64,000 nucleotides of DNA from Colwellia sp. (GTDB taxonomy: Bacteria > Pseudomonadota > Gammaproteobacteria > Enterobacterales > Alteromonadaceae): contig NVWU01000007.1 in NCBI GenBank assembly GCA_002733765.1, forward strand, positions 1 to 64,000, in the 5' to 3' direction. Positions 34,023 through 43,913 of the stretch are shown here, piece by piece (the stretch's first letter is position 1; the number at the start of each line of letters is the position of its first letter). The notes beneath the pieces were generated by a model that had not been told where the DNA came from, ran no database searches, and saw only the letters and a program-made list of their open reading frames with translations. The translations under genes and the position numbers were made by a program.

Positions 34023-34547
34023 TTAAGCAAGTTCTGCTAGGCACATTTCATCATTGAGTTGACTAACCCATTTAGTAACGCGCTCATTAGTTAATTCTGG
34101 CTGTCTGTCTTCATCAATACATAAACCAATAAAAGTATTTTCATCAATTAATGCTTTTGATGCTTCAAATTCATAACCGGTAGTAGGCCAATTACCGACA
34201 ACAATACCGCCTTTGCTTTCAACAATATCACGTAATGGCTCCATTGCATCGCAAAAATACTCTGCGTAATCCTCTTGATCGCCTAAGCCAAAAATGGCGA
34301 CTAGTTTGTCAGTAAAGTCTATTTCTTCAAGCTCAGGCAGAAAGTCATCCCAGTCACACTGGTTTTCACCATAGTACCAAGTTGGTATGCCTAAAATAAG
34401 CATATCAAATTCTGAAATTTCTTCTTTAGTACTTTTAGCGATGTCTTTAACATCGATCATTTTTTTACCGAGCTTTTTCTGGATCATTTTACTAATTGCT
34501 TCGGTGTTGCCGGTATCACTACCGAAGAATAAACCTACGATTGCCAT
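34023..34547 (-). CDS. fldA: Flavodoxin
   Basis: A 174-residue long-chain flavodoxin. The FMN phosphate loop is GLFFGSDTGNTEAISKMI at the N terminus; PTWYYGENQCDWDDFL and FGLGDQEDYAEYFCDAM form the isoalloxazine-binding loops. It is a cytoplasmic one-electron carrier replacing ferredoxin under low iron, and its place next to fur is conserved in gammaproteobacteria. ybfE lies 24 bases upstream in the same direction. Confidence 0.96.
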   Translation of the reverse strand: MAIVGLFFGSDTGNTEAISKMIQKKLGKKMIDVKDIAKSTKEEISEFDMLILGIPTWYYGENQCDWDDFLPELEEIDFTDKLVAIFGLGDQEDYAEYFCDAMEPLRDIVESKGGIVVGNWPTTGYEFEASKALIDENTFIGLCIDEDRQPELTNERVTKWVSQLNDEMCLAELA

Positions 34548-34571
34548 GGTTATTTACCTTTTATACTCAAT

Positions 34572-34853
34572 TTAATTTGTTTTATGGGCTAAAGATTTAA
34601 TCAATAGCGATTCAATTAATTCACTTCGGCTAATCTCTTTAGTTTTAGCCAGTTTTTCTAACTGTTCAAATAAGCTATGGTGTATTTTAAATTCAACTCG
34701 CTTTAAACCTTTAGTTTTATCTCGTTTGACTTGATTACGTTTATTCAGTTTTATTTGTACTTTACGTGGGTGTGGGCTTGTTTTGGGTCGCCCAGGACGT
34801 TTATCATCACTAAATAGGTCAATGGTGGTTAAATCAGTTAACTCTTTTGCCAT
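34572..34853 (-). CDS. ybfE: YbfE-type ribbon-helix-helix protein
   Basis: A 93-residue protein matching E. coli YbfE, described there as LexA-regulated and always near fldA. Matches include DLFSDDKRPGRPKTSPHPR, KRNQVKRDKTKGLKRVEFK and the C-terminal ribbon-helix-helix ISRSELIESLLIKSL. It probably binds DNA; the target is unknown. It abuts the DUF2788 gene with a one-base overlap and lies 24 bases before fldA. Confidence 0.88.
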   Translation of the reverse strand: MAKELTDLTTIDLFSDDKRPGRPKTSPHPRKVQIKLNKRNQVKRDKTKGLKRVEFKIHHSLFEQLEKLAKTKEISRSELIESLLIKSLAHKTN

Positions 34854-35074
34854 TACCCAACACCCTTACTTTCCCAGATTAATTGAATGATTCCTTTGGC
34901 AATAAATCCGAAACAACCTAAAAAAAGGACAAGATAAATGACTATTTTACCATTTTTAGGGACATTATTTTTATTCATCACATCGTGAATGGATAAACCA
35001 ATAAAACCAAAAATAAAAAGAAAAAATAAGTTAAGGCCTATCGCCTCAATAAGTTCTAAATGTTCAGCTAGCAT
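34853..35074 (-). CDS. DUF2788 membrane protein
   Basis: A 73-residue protein with two hydrophobic helices (LFFLFIFGFIGLSIH and GKIVIYLVLFLGCFGFIAKGI) matching DUF2788, a short inner-membrane family of gammaproteobacteria usually found in this gene neighbourhood. The function is unknown. It overlaps ybfE by one base. Confidence 0.8.
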   Translation of the reverse strand: MLAEHLELIEAIGLNLFFLFIFGFIGLSIHDVMNKNNVPKNGKIVIYLVLFLGCFGFIAKGIIQLIWESKGVG

Positions 35075-35257
35075 GTGTGTTATTTCACTATGAAAAATAC
35101 ATCAAGTGATGTAAGCCAAAAAATTGGCGACACTATAGCATGTAATGATATTAAACACATTTACTTTCAGAGTACTTACGTTGCCGAACTCTAACTTATC
35201 TGTGAAGTTAATTTGTTGATCCTCATCAAAGGCTTAACCTTATGAAGGATAAAAATG

Positions 35258-36064
35258 TTAGCGTTTTAAAAACACTTCTACTATTTTATTAAAGGCAACC
35301 GTCTTTTCAGCATGTAACCAATGACCAGCACCTTGAATTATTTTAGCTTTAGCTTTAGGGAAAAGTAATGCGATAGCACTTTGGTGTTCAGGCAAGATGT
35401 AATCTGAATCTGCCCCTTTAATAAATAAAGTATCACCGTTAAATTGTTGCTCAGTTTGGCCATTAATACTTTGCATTATTTGTTGGTAACCTTGTTCAAT
35501 GTAATGCAGATTACATTTGAATTGAAATTCTCCTTGATTATTTAGGGCTATATTTCTCAGTAGAAAAGATCTTATGCCTTTATTCGGTATATATTTTGCT
35601 AATTGAATGTCAGCATCATTGCGTTTATGGACTTGTGTTAAATCGATTGCTTGCAAGCCTTCAATTATCGTTAAATGATGGGCAGGGTATTTAACCGGGG
35701 CAATATCAGCAACAATTAGTTTATTCAGTCGCTCTGGAAAAGAAAGTGCAATTTTCATCGCAATTTTACCGCCCATTGAATGACCTAATATATGGCAACT
35801 TTCAATAGACAACGTATCTAATAAGTTAATTACATCTTGTGCTAGAACTTGGTAGTCCATATCTTGTTGATGAAAAGACCTACCATGGTTTCTTACATCA
35901 ATGCTCGTAACACAATAATGTTGACTGAGACTTTTAGCAACCATGTTTAAATTTTCTAAACTACCAAATAAACCATGAATAAGCACAATATGCTTACCTT
36001 CGCCTACTTGTTGATAATTTAGCTGCTTAGTGTGTTGTGGTGTTACTTGGCTTATATTTGTCAT
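35258..36064 (-). CDS. ybfF: Alpha/beta hydrolase, YbfF type esterase
   Basis: A 268-residue cytoplasmic esterase/thioesterase. The oxyanion HG motif is VLIHGLFGSLENL, the nucleophile elbow GHSMGGK, the acid region ADSDYILPE and the catalytic His in GAGHWLHAEK. E. coli YbfF hydrolyses short acyl-CoA and ester substrates. It is divergent from seqA, as in other gammaproteobacteria. Confidence 0.92.
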   Translation of the reverse strand: MTNISQVTPQHTKQLNYQQVGEGKHIVLIHGLFGSLENLNMVAKSLSQHYCVTSIDVRNHGRSFHQQDMDYQVLAQDVINLLDTLSIESCHILGHSMGGKIAMKIALSFPERLNKLIVADIAPVKYPAHHLTIIEGLQAIDLTQVHKRNDADIQLAKYIPNKGIRSFLLRNIALNNQGEFQFKCNLHYIEQGYQQIMQSINGQTEQQFNGDTLFIKGADSDYILPEHQSAIALLFPKAKAKIIQGAGHWLHAEKTVAFNKIVEVFLKR

Positions 36065-36174
36065 ATTATTTATTTATTCATTTTTTTTTTAACTTATGGC
36101 AACTTTATCATGAAATAACCTTGAATTTGGGTATAATCTCGCGGCAATTACAAATTCATAGAAGTTAGTGATAA

Positions 36175-36789
36175 ATGAAAAATATTGAAATAGACGATGA
36201 ACTTTATCTGTATATTGTTTCTAATACACAAGCTATTGGTGAGAGCGCCTCAAGTATTTTGCGTCGTTTACTCTCGTTAGAAAACACAAATCAGCCGCCT
36301 GTCCCACAGTCTCCTCTAGTAACCGAAATCAAAGGCGATGAGACTAATAACGATGAATTACCCCAAAATACCGAGGTGACTGACTCTGATATTGTTGCGA
36401 CTAAACTTAGCGAAGTAAAAATGATTACTGGCTCAGAAAGCGTTTTTAATTTTATTAATAAAGAAGAGCTTGCCATGCAGCGTGGCGCGGTAGGCCGTTT
36501 TTTATTAATTCTCGCTGCCTTGTATAGAGCGCACCCAAATACCTTTAATATTGTGACTAATATTGCGCCTAAAGTAAGTGCGAGAAAAACTAAACGTTTA
36601 TATTTTGCGTTGAGTGAAGAAATATTAACGGCGAGCGGTAGCAGTACTAAACCGAAGCAAGTTCCCCAAAGTCCGTTTTGGGTTATTACTAACTCAAATA
36701 CTACGCGTAAAAAAATGATGCTAACAGAAGCTGCGACTTTGTTAGGTTATGATGAGAGTGATGTGATAAAAATTCGAGAGTTACTTTAA
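36175..36789 (+). CDS. seqA: SeqA replication initiation regulator
   Basis: A 204-residue SeqA. The N-terminal oligomerisation helix pair ([30 protein letters not shown]) is followed by a low-complexity linker and the C-terminal DNA-binding domain ([49 protein letters not shown]). It binds hemimethylated GATC sites after replication and delays re-initiation at oriC, implying a Dam methylase in this organism. pgm lies downstream, as is typical. Confidence 0.96.
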   Translation: MKNIEIDDELYLYIVSNTQAIGESASSILRRLLSLENTNQPPVPQSPLVTEIKGDETNNDELPQNTEVTDSDIVATKLSEVKMITGSESVFNFINKEELAMQRGAVGRFLLILAALYRAHPNTFNIVTNIAPKVSARKTKRLYFALSEEILTASGSSTKPKQVPQSPFWVITNSNTTRKKMMLTEAATLLGYDESDVIKIRELL

Positions 36790-36905
36790 CGTTAACTTTA
36801 GGTTATTCAAATAATAGACTCAAACAACTTTAAACAGCCGATACAAATAGTGTTGAAGTAGCTTGAATATAAGCCGTCATTAAATAAAACATAAAAAGGA
36901 AATAT

Positions 36906-38582
36906 ATGTCCGTTCATCCACATGCAGGTAAGCCAGCGCGTCCAGAAGATAGAATTAATATTGGTCAATTAGTTAGTGATTATTATCTTAAGACTCCCGA
37001 TGTCGATATTACCGCGCAACAAGTAAGTTTTGGTACTTCTGGCCACAGAGGCAGTGCGGTTAAAAATACTTTTAATGAACATCATATTCTTGCTATTTGT
37101 CAGGCTGTTGCCGAGTACCGAGTCGCTAAAAAAATTACTGGTCCACTGTTTTTAGGTAAAGATACTCATGCTTTATCTGAGCCTGCTTTTGCTAGTGCTA
37201 TTTCAGTATTAATTGCCAATGGAGTGCAGGTTGTTATCCAAGATGATGTTTTATCATCGTCTAAAAGTAATGGCGGTTTTACGCCGACACCCGTGATTTC
37301 ACGGCTTATTATTTCACATAATAAAACTCACGATGAGTCCTCTCTTGCTGATGGCATTATTATTACTCCTTCACATAATCCACCTACTGATGGTGGTATT
37401 AAATATAATCCACCACATGGTGGTCCTGCCGAAGGCGATATTACTAAACAGATTGAGCAAAGAGCAAATGAGCTTATTAAAGCAAATTTAGTTGATGTTA
37501 AGCAGCTTTCCTATACGCAAGCGCTAGAGTCTGAACGGTTAACGCAACAAGACTTTATTGAACATTATGTTAGTCAGCTTGAACAAGTTGTTGATATGCA
37601 AGCTATCGCTAAAGCTGGCGTTACTATAGGTGTCGATCCTCTTGGTGGCTCAGGCATTGCTTATTGGCCAGTTATCGCTGAAAAATACGGTATCAATATT
37701 ACTATTGTTAATCCGGTTGTTGATGCTAGCTTTGCTTTTATGCCGCTAGATAAAGATGGTAAAATTCGCATGGATTGTTCGTCTCCTTATGCCATGGCGG
37801 GTCTTATTGCGATGAAAGATGATTTCGACATTAGTGTTGGTAATGATCCTGATTTTGATCGACACGGTATAGTGACGAAAAGCGGCGGTTTGATGAACCC
37901 AAATCATTATTTAGCGGTTGCTATTAACTATTTGATGACACATAGACGCTGGCCTAAAAAGTGTAAAATAGGTAAAACGTTAGTATCTAGCTCACTCATT
38001 GATCGCGTAGCCAAAAAAATTAACCGACCATTATCAGAAGTACCCGTTGGTTTTAAATGGTTTGTCGATGGCTTATGCGATTCAAGTTACGCTTTTGGCG
38101 GTGAAGAAAGTGCTGGCGCTTCATTTATCGCTCGTGATGGCAGTACTTGGACTACCGATAAAGACGGTTTTATTATGGCCTTATTGGCCGCAGAAATATT
38201 AGCGGTTACCGGTAAAGACCCACATCAGCATTATCTTGAGTTGGTTAGTGAATTAGGCGAACCCTGTTATGGCCGTGTTGAAGCGGTTGCTTCGTTTGAA
38301 CAGAAAAAAGTACTCACCGCACTATCAAGTAATGATGTGACTGCTGAGTTGTTAGCAGGTGAAAAAATAATACAAATTCTTTCTCATGCACCGGGAAATA
38401 ATGCCGCTATTGGCGGTATTAAAGTTGTTACTGATAATGGTTGGTTTGCAGCCCGCCCATCGGGTACTGAAGAAATTTACAAAATTTATGCTGAAAGTTT
38501 TATTGATCAACAACATTTACAAACTATTATTAAAGAAGCTCAAGACATTGTTAGTGCTGCGTTTAACGCGGCAGGTTTGTAG
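36906..38582 (+). CDS. pgm: Phosphoglucomutase
   Basis: A 558-residue alpha-D-phosphohexomutase. The phospho-Ser loop is [11 protein letters not shown], the metal loop [10 protein letters not shown], the sugar-binding loop [10 protein letters not shown], and the phosphate-binding loop near the C terminus [13 protein letters not shown]. It interconverts glucose-1-phosphate and glucose-6-phosphate for glycogen and cell-surface sugar synthesis. Ribosome site AGGA; it lies 116 bases after seqA. Confidence 0.96.
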   Translation: MSVHPHAGKPARPEDRINIGQLVSDYYLKTPDVDITAQQVSFGTSGHRGSAVKNTFNEHHILAICQAVAEYRVAKKITGPLFLGKDTHALSEPAFASAISVLIANGVQVVIQDDVLSSSKSNGGFTPTPVISRLIISHNKTHDESSLADGIIITPSHNPPTDGGIKYNPPHGGPAEGDITKQIEQRANELIKANLVDVKQLSYTQALESERLTQQDFIEHYVSQLEQVVDMQAIAKAGVTIGVDPLGGSGIAYWPVIAEKYGINITIVNPVVDASFAFMPLDKDGKIRMDCSSPYAMAGLIAMKDDFDISVGNDPDFDRHGIVTKSGGLMNPNHYLAVAINYLMTHRRWPKKCKIGKTLVSSSLIDRVAKKINRPLSEVPVGFKWFVDGLCDSSYAFGGEESAGASFIARDGSTWTTDKDGFIMALLAAEILAVTGKDPHQHYLELVSELGEPCYGRVEAVASFEQKKVLTALSSNDVTAELLAGEKIIQILSHAPGNNAAIGGIKVVTDNGWFAARPSGTEEIYKIYAESFIDQQHLQTIIKEAQDIVSAAFNAAGL

Positions 38583-38687
38583 TAGTTGAGTGAAGTAAGC
38601 TAAATAAAACAAGATAAGAACAATTAAGTTGCGTGTGCGAAGACAAGGTGCAAAGGTAAAATACGAAGAAAATAAAGGTTATTCATT

Positions 38688-39815
38688 ATGGCATACCGGC
38701 AAACGCAATTATCTGCTTTACAGTTACAAGCTCAACTTAGAAAAACAGGTGATTTTTTGCATTTAACGCGCAGTCATGAGCATTTTATGGCTGCGTTTTG
38801 TTTTGACGTTGAGTGCACAAAAAGTTTAGCAAAAACTAAAGTATCAGTACTTGATACCGGTATTATCATTTTTGAACCATTACAGCACACCTCAAGTAAA
38901 GATATTGTTTTGTCTAGTGCAGTTCATGGTAATGAAACCGCACCGATTGAAATATGTAATACGCTAATCAAACAACTTATTTTAGGTGAGTTACACCTAG
39001 AACATAGAACGCTGTTTTTATTTGGTAATCCGCCCTCCATTAATATCGGACAACGTTTCGTTGAAGAAAATCTCAATCGATTATTCAGTGGTGCTCATTC
39101 ACAAGATTCTTTACTAGGTAAAAAACAAGATAAGAGGCAAAGTGAAGGTTTGAGTAACCAAGAACGTCACCGTGCTTTGTTATTAGAAAATACCGTCAAA
39201 GATTTTTATGAAAAACGTGATAATAAAAAATGTAACAGTGAGCGTTTTCATTATGATTTACACACCGCAATTCGTGGTTCTAAAAATGATAAATTTGCTG
39301 TTTATCCATACCGACACAATCAACCTTGGGTAAAAAAACAGCTTCAATTCATGCTTGCTTGTGGCATTAATACTATTTTATTTTCTACTTCGCCAACCAC
39401 AACCTTCAGCTATTTTTCTGCTCATCATTTTGGCGCGCATGCTTTCACCGTTGAACTAGGTAAAGTAAAGCCTTTTGGTGAAAATGACATGTTAAATTTT
39501 ACTGCGTTAAAGGGAAGTTTAATCGCTTTAATTTCAGGGCAACCGTTAGCGCTAATAGAATATAATAAAGAAGATTTTAGCTTTTTCGAAATAGACCAAA
39601 TTATAAACCGTCACTGTGATAATTTTAAATTTCATTTTAGCGACGATGTTGAAAATTTCACCGACTTTGCTATTGGCACTGTTATCGCAACCGATGGTGA
39701 GCAAGAAATTAAAACTAAAAAAGCAGGCGAGGCCATTATTTTCCCTAATGCTAATGTTGCTATTGGTCAACGAGCCTTGTTAACGGTCATTCCTGTAGAA
39801 GTTAATCCAGAGTAA
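38688..39815 (+). CDS. astE: Succinylglutamate desuccinylase
   Basis: A 375-residue zinc carboxypeptidase-like protein of the AstE/ASPA family. The first zinc ligands lie in SSAVHGNETAPIE; NLNRLFSG and FHYDLHTAIRGSKNDKFAVYP follow; the catalytic Glu is in FTVELGKVKPFGEND. It performs the last step of the arginine succinyltransferase route, freeing glutamate and succinate. No other ast genes are in the window. It is somewhat longer than E. coli AstE, with an insertion around residues 140-175. Confidence 0.88.
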   Translation: MAYRQTQLSALQLQAQLRKTGDFLHLTRSHEHFMAAFCFDVECTKSLAKTKVSVLDTGIIIFEPLQHTSSKDIVLSSAVHGNETAPIEICNTLIKQLILGELHLEHRTLFLFGNPPSINIGQRFVEENLNRLFSGAHSQDSLLGKKQDKRQSEGLSNQERHRALLLENTVKDFYEKRDNKKCNSERFHYDLHTAIRGSKNDKFAVYPYRHNQPWVKKQLQFMLACGINTILFSTSPTTTFSYFSAHHFGAHAFTVELGKVKPFGENDMLNFTALKGSLIALISGQPLALIEYNKEDFSFFEIDQIINRHCDNFKFHFSDDVENFTDFAIGTVIATDGEQEIKTKKAGEAIIFPNANVAIGQRALLTVIPVEVNPE

Positions 39816-39875
39816 AAATTTAATTGTTTAAGTGAGGTAATCAATAGGATTACTTATCTCAACAACGTTCCCCAA

Positions 39876-39918
39876 CTTTACCATTTTCACTACTTTGTAC
39901 GTAGTTAAAATGGTAAAG
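39876..39918. other. Long hairpin after astE
   Basis: Inverted repeat of 18-base arms with one mismatch and a 7-base loop (CTTTACCATTTT at one end, AAAATGGTAAAG at the other). There is no U-tract. It lies 60 bases after the astE stop, in a gap of 300 bases that otherwise contains no gene. It may be a terminator or a small mobile or regulatory palindrome. Confidence 0.55.
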
Positions 39919-40115
39919 CACAAGGTATTTATTAAGTAAATAACGAAGTCATGGATGATTTTAATATGACACCAAAGCGATAAAGTTTTCATCTCTATGG
40001 CATTCTGCCAATATAAATTTTACAAATGTTGTTATTAAAAGTTGAACCTCTATGTGAAAGAGTGAATTCTTTTGCTAGTCTTAAGCTTCAGTTAACACTA
40101 CGGTAATTAAATATA

Positions 40116-41168
40116 ATGAAGTATGTTCCTTTAGGCAGTAGTCCTTTAAATATTTCCCGAGTTTGTTTAGGCAGTATGACTTGGGGAGTACAAAATAATC
40201 AACAAGATGCCAATACTCAAATTGACTATGCTTTGTCGCAGGGCGTTAATTTTATTGATACCGCTGAAATGTATGCTGTTCCACCATCAGAGCAAACTTA
40301 TGGTAAAACAGAGTCTATCATTGGTAATTGGTTAGCCGCTAATCCTGCTAAACGAAAAGATATCGTGCTTGCATCAAAAATAGCTGGACCAGGTTTTTCT
40401 TATATACGTGATGGTAGTTATATTTCAGGGAAAACGGTAAAAGATGCGATTGATGCCTCTTTAATTCGCTTACAAACAGATTATATTGATTTATACCAAT
40501 TACATTGGCCTAATCGAACATCGCCACATTTTGGTAAACATTGGCCCAATAGTGAGGGATTTTTAAAAGAAGATACTGCTGAAGAAACTGAGCAAATGTT
40601 AGATATATTGCAAGGCTTGGCTGACAGTGTTAAAGCAGGGAAAATTCGCTATTGCGGGCTTTCAGATGATACCACTTGGGGAATTAATCAATATTTACGT
40701 TTAAGTGATAAATATGATTTACCCAGAATAGTTTCTATTCAAAACGAATTTAGTTTACTACAGACAAAAGATTGGCCTTACTTAATTGAAAACTGTGCAC
40801 GTGAAAATATTGCTTATTTACCTTGGTCTCCTTTAGCTACAGGGATACTGACCGGAAAATATATCAATGGTGCACGTCCAGAGGGAAGCAGATGGACTCT
40901 TATGCAAAGAAAAGGGCTATTTAGAGATACAAAAAACACCAATGCAGCAGCTCAAGCTTATGCTGATTTAGCGAAGCAATTTAATATAACCCCAGCTCAA
41001 CTGGCGTTGGCTTGGTGTGATCAAGTTAAAGGTGTTAGCTCTACTATTATTGGTGCAACAACAATGGATCAGTTAAAAGAAAACATAACCGCTTTTAACA
41101 CTGAATTGTCAAAAGAGTTAATAATTGAAATCAACGATATATTAAAGCAATATCCAGTTCCTTTTTAA
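40116..41168 (+). CDS. tas: Aldo/keto reductase, Tas type
   Basis: A 350-residue NADPH-dependent aldo/keto reductase very similar to E. coli Tas along its length: LGSMTWGVQNNQQDANTQIDY, the catalytic Asp-Tyr in FIDTAEMYAVPP, catalytic Lys in LASKIAGP, His in YQLHWPNR, and cofactor-binding SSTIIGATTMDQLKENI near the end. It reduces small aldehydes or ketones; the physiological substrate is not known. A hairpin terminator follows at 41263. Confidence 0.85.
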   Translation: MKYVPLGSSPLNISRVCLGSMTWGVQNNQQDANTQIDYALSQGVNFIDTAEMYAVPPSEQTYGKTESIIGNWLAANPAKRKDIVLASKIAGPGFSYIRDGSYISGKTVKDAIDASLIRLQTDYIDLYQLHWPNRTSPHFGKHWPNSEGFLKEDTAEETEQMLDILQGLADSVKAGKIRYCGLSDDTTWGINQYLRLSDKYDLPRIVSIQNEFSLLQTKDWPYLIENCARENIAYLPWSPLATGILTGKYINGARPEGSRWTLMQRKGLFRDTKNTNAAAQAYADLAKQFNITPAQLALAWCDQVKGVSSTIIGATTMDQLKENITAFNTELSKELIIEINDILKQYPVPF

Positions 41169-41262
41169 TTTTACGGTTTTGATTCCTCGTCGCTGATGAC
41201 GTGAATTCTTTTAACCTTGATTTTGACCTAACAAATATATTCCTCTTCGTATTCGCAAATTT

Positions 41263-41294
41263 ACGCCAAAGCGAAAGCTTTGGCGTGTTGATGT
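41263..41294 (+). terminator. Terminator with GNRA tetraloop
   Basis: A perfect 10-bp stem (ACGCCAAAGC / GCTTTGGCGT) closed by a GAAA loop, followed after a few bases by six T. It ends the tas transcript. Confidence 0.82.
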
Positions 41295-41331
41295 TTTTTA
41301 AGACGTCATTTTGTACACATCTTTAAATAGT

Positions 41332-41419
41332 CTAAATCTACAATTTCTGCGTTGCGCTCAATGCCAATAGCCCGCTATTGCTCAATCATGCACCTTGAGC
41401 TTGAACATTTATCCTCATT
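41332..41419. repeat. Dispersed intergenic repeat, copy B
   Basis: About 88 bases resembling 55710-55798, roughly seven positions in ten, with shared blocks AATAGCC-GCTATT-CTCAAT and ATTTATCCTCATT. Copy B lacks clear terminal inverted repeats. It lies in the 41169-41743 gap before the bkd operon, which otherwise contains a terminator and no gene. Confidence 0.65.
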
Positions 41420-41743
41420 GAACTTTGCTCATTAAATTAATCCAAAGGGTATGAAATTATTTTTTAACGGATAATTCATTCGACAGAGCTACGCTCGTTT
41501 CCTCACTGTAAACATTTCTGCTCACTTTTAACTAAAATTGGAGTATTTCATTGTTCAATAATCTTGAGTATTAGTTTACGTAAAGGTAATGTTTTGCGCG
41601 ATTGTTACTAATTATTGACTATACTCTAATCAAGAAAAGTCAGTATAAAACAACAAATGATAAAGAATAAAAATTGCACTTAATTTGGTTCTACCAATTT
41701 ATTATCTATTAAATAGCACGAATAACTAAAAGAAGAGAATGTT

Positions 41744-42925
41744 ATGAGTAGTGACGTTTATAATGACGGACCGGTTGTACATAAACCTACCTTTATCGAC
41801 GGTAGTAGCGTTGAAATTCCACAATTAAAAATTTTAAAGCAAGATGGTAGTATTTATGAAGGCAGTGATATGCCTGACATAGATGAAGCGCTTGCAATTA
41901 AAGTGTATAAAACCTTCGCTTTTCATCGTGTATTAGATGAACGTATGGTGGCGTCACAGCGCCAAGGCCGCTTAAGTTTTTATATGGCAGCATTAGGGGA
42001 AGAGGCCGCCAGTGTTGGTGGCGCAGCAGGTTTGCAACCACAAGATATGATCATGAGCCAATACCGCGAACAAGGTGCATTGATGTTTCGAGGTTTTAGT
42101 CTTGAAAATTTTATGGATCAAATGTTCTCTAATAAAAAAGACTTAGGTAAAGGTCGACAAATGCCGATTCATTATGGCTCAAAGGAATTGAACTATATAA
42201 CAGTTTCATCGCCACTAGGTACACAAATTCCACAAGCAACAGGCTACGCTTATGGTCAAAAACTTCGAGGTTTAGACGCGGTGACTCTTTGTTATTTTGG
42301 TGAAGGGGCAGCATCGGAAGGTGATTTTCATGCCGGTTTAAATATGGCCGCAGTGCAAGAAGCACCGGTGATCTTTTTCTGTCGTAATAATGGCTATGCT
42401 ATTTCAACGCCGTCAGATGAACAATTTAAAGGCAATGGTATTGCGTCGCGTGGTGTTGGTTATGGTATTAAAACCTTGCGGGTAGATGGTAATGATATTT
42501 TAGCGGTAATTAAAGCCACCCAAATAGCACGTAAGGTTGCGTTAAAAGAAAATGCTCCGGTATTAATTGAGGCGATGTCATATCGTTTAGGCGCCCATTC
42601 AACCTCTGATGATCCCTCAGGTTATCGTACCCGTGAAGAAGAAGCCAAATGGCAGGCCAATGATCCAATTTTAAGAATGAAAAATTGGTTGTTAGCACAA
42701 AATTGGTGGGATGAAGAGCAAGATAAAATGCTGTTTGAAAAACTTCGTGAAAAGGTATTAGCAGCCGTTAAAGTATCTGAAAAAATTAATAAGCCTCATA
42801 TCGATACCTTAATTACTGATGTTTATGATGTACCTTCAGCGCAATTAAAGTCGCAATTAGAACAAGTGAAAGCGCACATTAATAAATATCCAGAAGCCTA
42901 TCCCTTTACCGCAGGAAAATTTTAA
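41744..42925 (+). CDS. bkdA1: Branched-chain 2-oxoacid dehydrogenase E1 alpha
   Basis: A 393-residue thiamine-diphosphate subunit. The TPP motif is visible as [18 protein letters not shown] with the Asn pair in CRNNGYAIS; the phosphorylation-loop area reads [16 protein letters not shown]. It decarboxylates the 2-oxoacids of Val, Leu and Ile and passes the acyl group to E2. The start has GAAGAG before the ATG. E1 beta begins 2 bases after its stop. Confidence 0.95.
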   Translation: MSSDVYNDGPVVHKPTFIDGSSVEIPQLKILKQDGSIYEGSDMPDIDEALAIKVYKTFAFHRVLDERMVASQRQGRLSFYMAALGEEAASVGGAAGLQPQDMIMSQYREQGALMFRGFSLENFMDQMFSNKKDLGKGRQMPIHYGSKELNYITVSSPLGTQIPQATGYAYGQKLRGLDAVTLCYFGEGAASEGDFHAGLNMAAVQEAPVIFFCRNNGYAISTPSDEQFKGNGIASRGVGYGIKTLRVDGNDILAVIKATQIARKVALKENAPVLIEAMSYRLGAHSTSDDPSGYRTREEEAKWQANDPILRMKNWLLAQNWWDEEQDKMLFEKLREKVLAAVKVSEKINKPHIDTLITDVYDVPSAQLKSQLEQVKAHINKYPEAYPFTAGKF

Positions 42926-42927
42926 TT

Positions 42928-43905
42928 ATGGCAAAGATGAATATGTTACAAGCTATTAATAGTGCGCTTGATATCGCCATGAGCGAAGATGAAAGCACCT
43001 TATGTTTTGGTGAAGATGTTGGTCATTTTGGTGGTGTGTTTAGAGCAACCAGTGGTTTACAGGATAAATATGGAAAATTACGTTGTTTCAATACGCCCTT
43101 AGTTGAACAAGGTATTATTGGTTTTGCTAATGGTTTAGCGGCACAAGGCTCTCGCCCGATTGCTGAAATTCAATTTGCGGATTATATTTTTCCAGCCTTT
43201 GATCAAATTGTGAATGAAGCGGCTAAATTTCGTTACCGTAGTGGTAATGAGTTTAATGTGGGTAGGTTAACTATTCGTGCGCCTTATGGCGGTGGTATTG
43301 CGGGTGGCTTGTATCATAGCCAATCACCTGAAGCTTACTTTGCTCACACCCCGGGTTTAAAAGTGGTTATTCCACGTAACCCCTATCAAGCCAAAGGGCT
43401 ATTACTTGCCTCCATTCGTGATGATAATCCAGTTATATTTTTTGAGCCTAAACGTCTATATCGAGCATCAACAGGGGAGGTACCGATAGAAGATTATCAG
43501 TTACCACTGGGTAAAGCTGAAATTATGCAAACGGGCAGTGATATCACGCTACTTGCTTGGGGGGCACAAATGGAAGTATTACAAAACGCGGCTGATTTAG
43601 CGGTTAATGATGGGGTTTCTTGCGAAGTTATTGATTTACGGAGCATATTACCCTGGGATATAGAGACAATAGTAAATTCGGTTGTTAAAACGGGTCGTTT
43701 ATTAGTTACTCAAGAAGCACCACTAACGGCTGGTTTTGCCAGTGAGATTGCGGCAACTATTCAACAAGAATGTTTTTTACATTTAGAGTCTCCGGTGGCA
43801 CGTGTTTGTGGTTTAGATACGCCATACCCATTGGCATTAGAAAAAGAATACGTAAGCGATCATTTAAAAATATATGAAGCAATTAAACGCAGTATTAATT
43901 ACTAG
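42928..43905 (+). CDS. bkdA2: Branched-chain 2-oxoacid dehydrogenase E1 beta
   Basis: A 325-residue transketolase-like beta subunit. Marks are [52 protein letters not shown] and [21 protein letters not shown]. It forms the alpha2beta2 E1 with the preceding protein and completes the TPP site. Translation is probably coupled, since the gap to E1 alpha is 2 bases and to E2 8 bases. Confidence 0.95.
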   Translation: MAKMNMLQAINSALDIAMSEDESTLCFGEDVGHFGGVFRATSGLQDKYGKLRCFNTPLVEQGIIGFANGLAAQGSRPIAEIQFADYIFPAFDQIVNEAAKFRYRSGNEFNVGRLTIRAPYGGGIAGGLYHSQSPEAYFAHTPGLKVVIPRNPYQAKGLLLASIRDDNPVIFFEPKRLYRASTGEVPIEDYQLPLGKAEIMQTGSDITLLAWGAQMEVLQNAADLAVNDGVSCEVIDLRSILPWDIETIVNSVVKTGRLLVTQEAPLTAGFASEIAATIQQECFLHLESPVARVCGLDTPYPLALEKEYVSDHLKIYEAIKRSINY

Positions 43906-43913
43906 GAAAAAAT

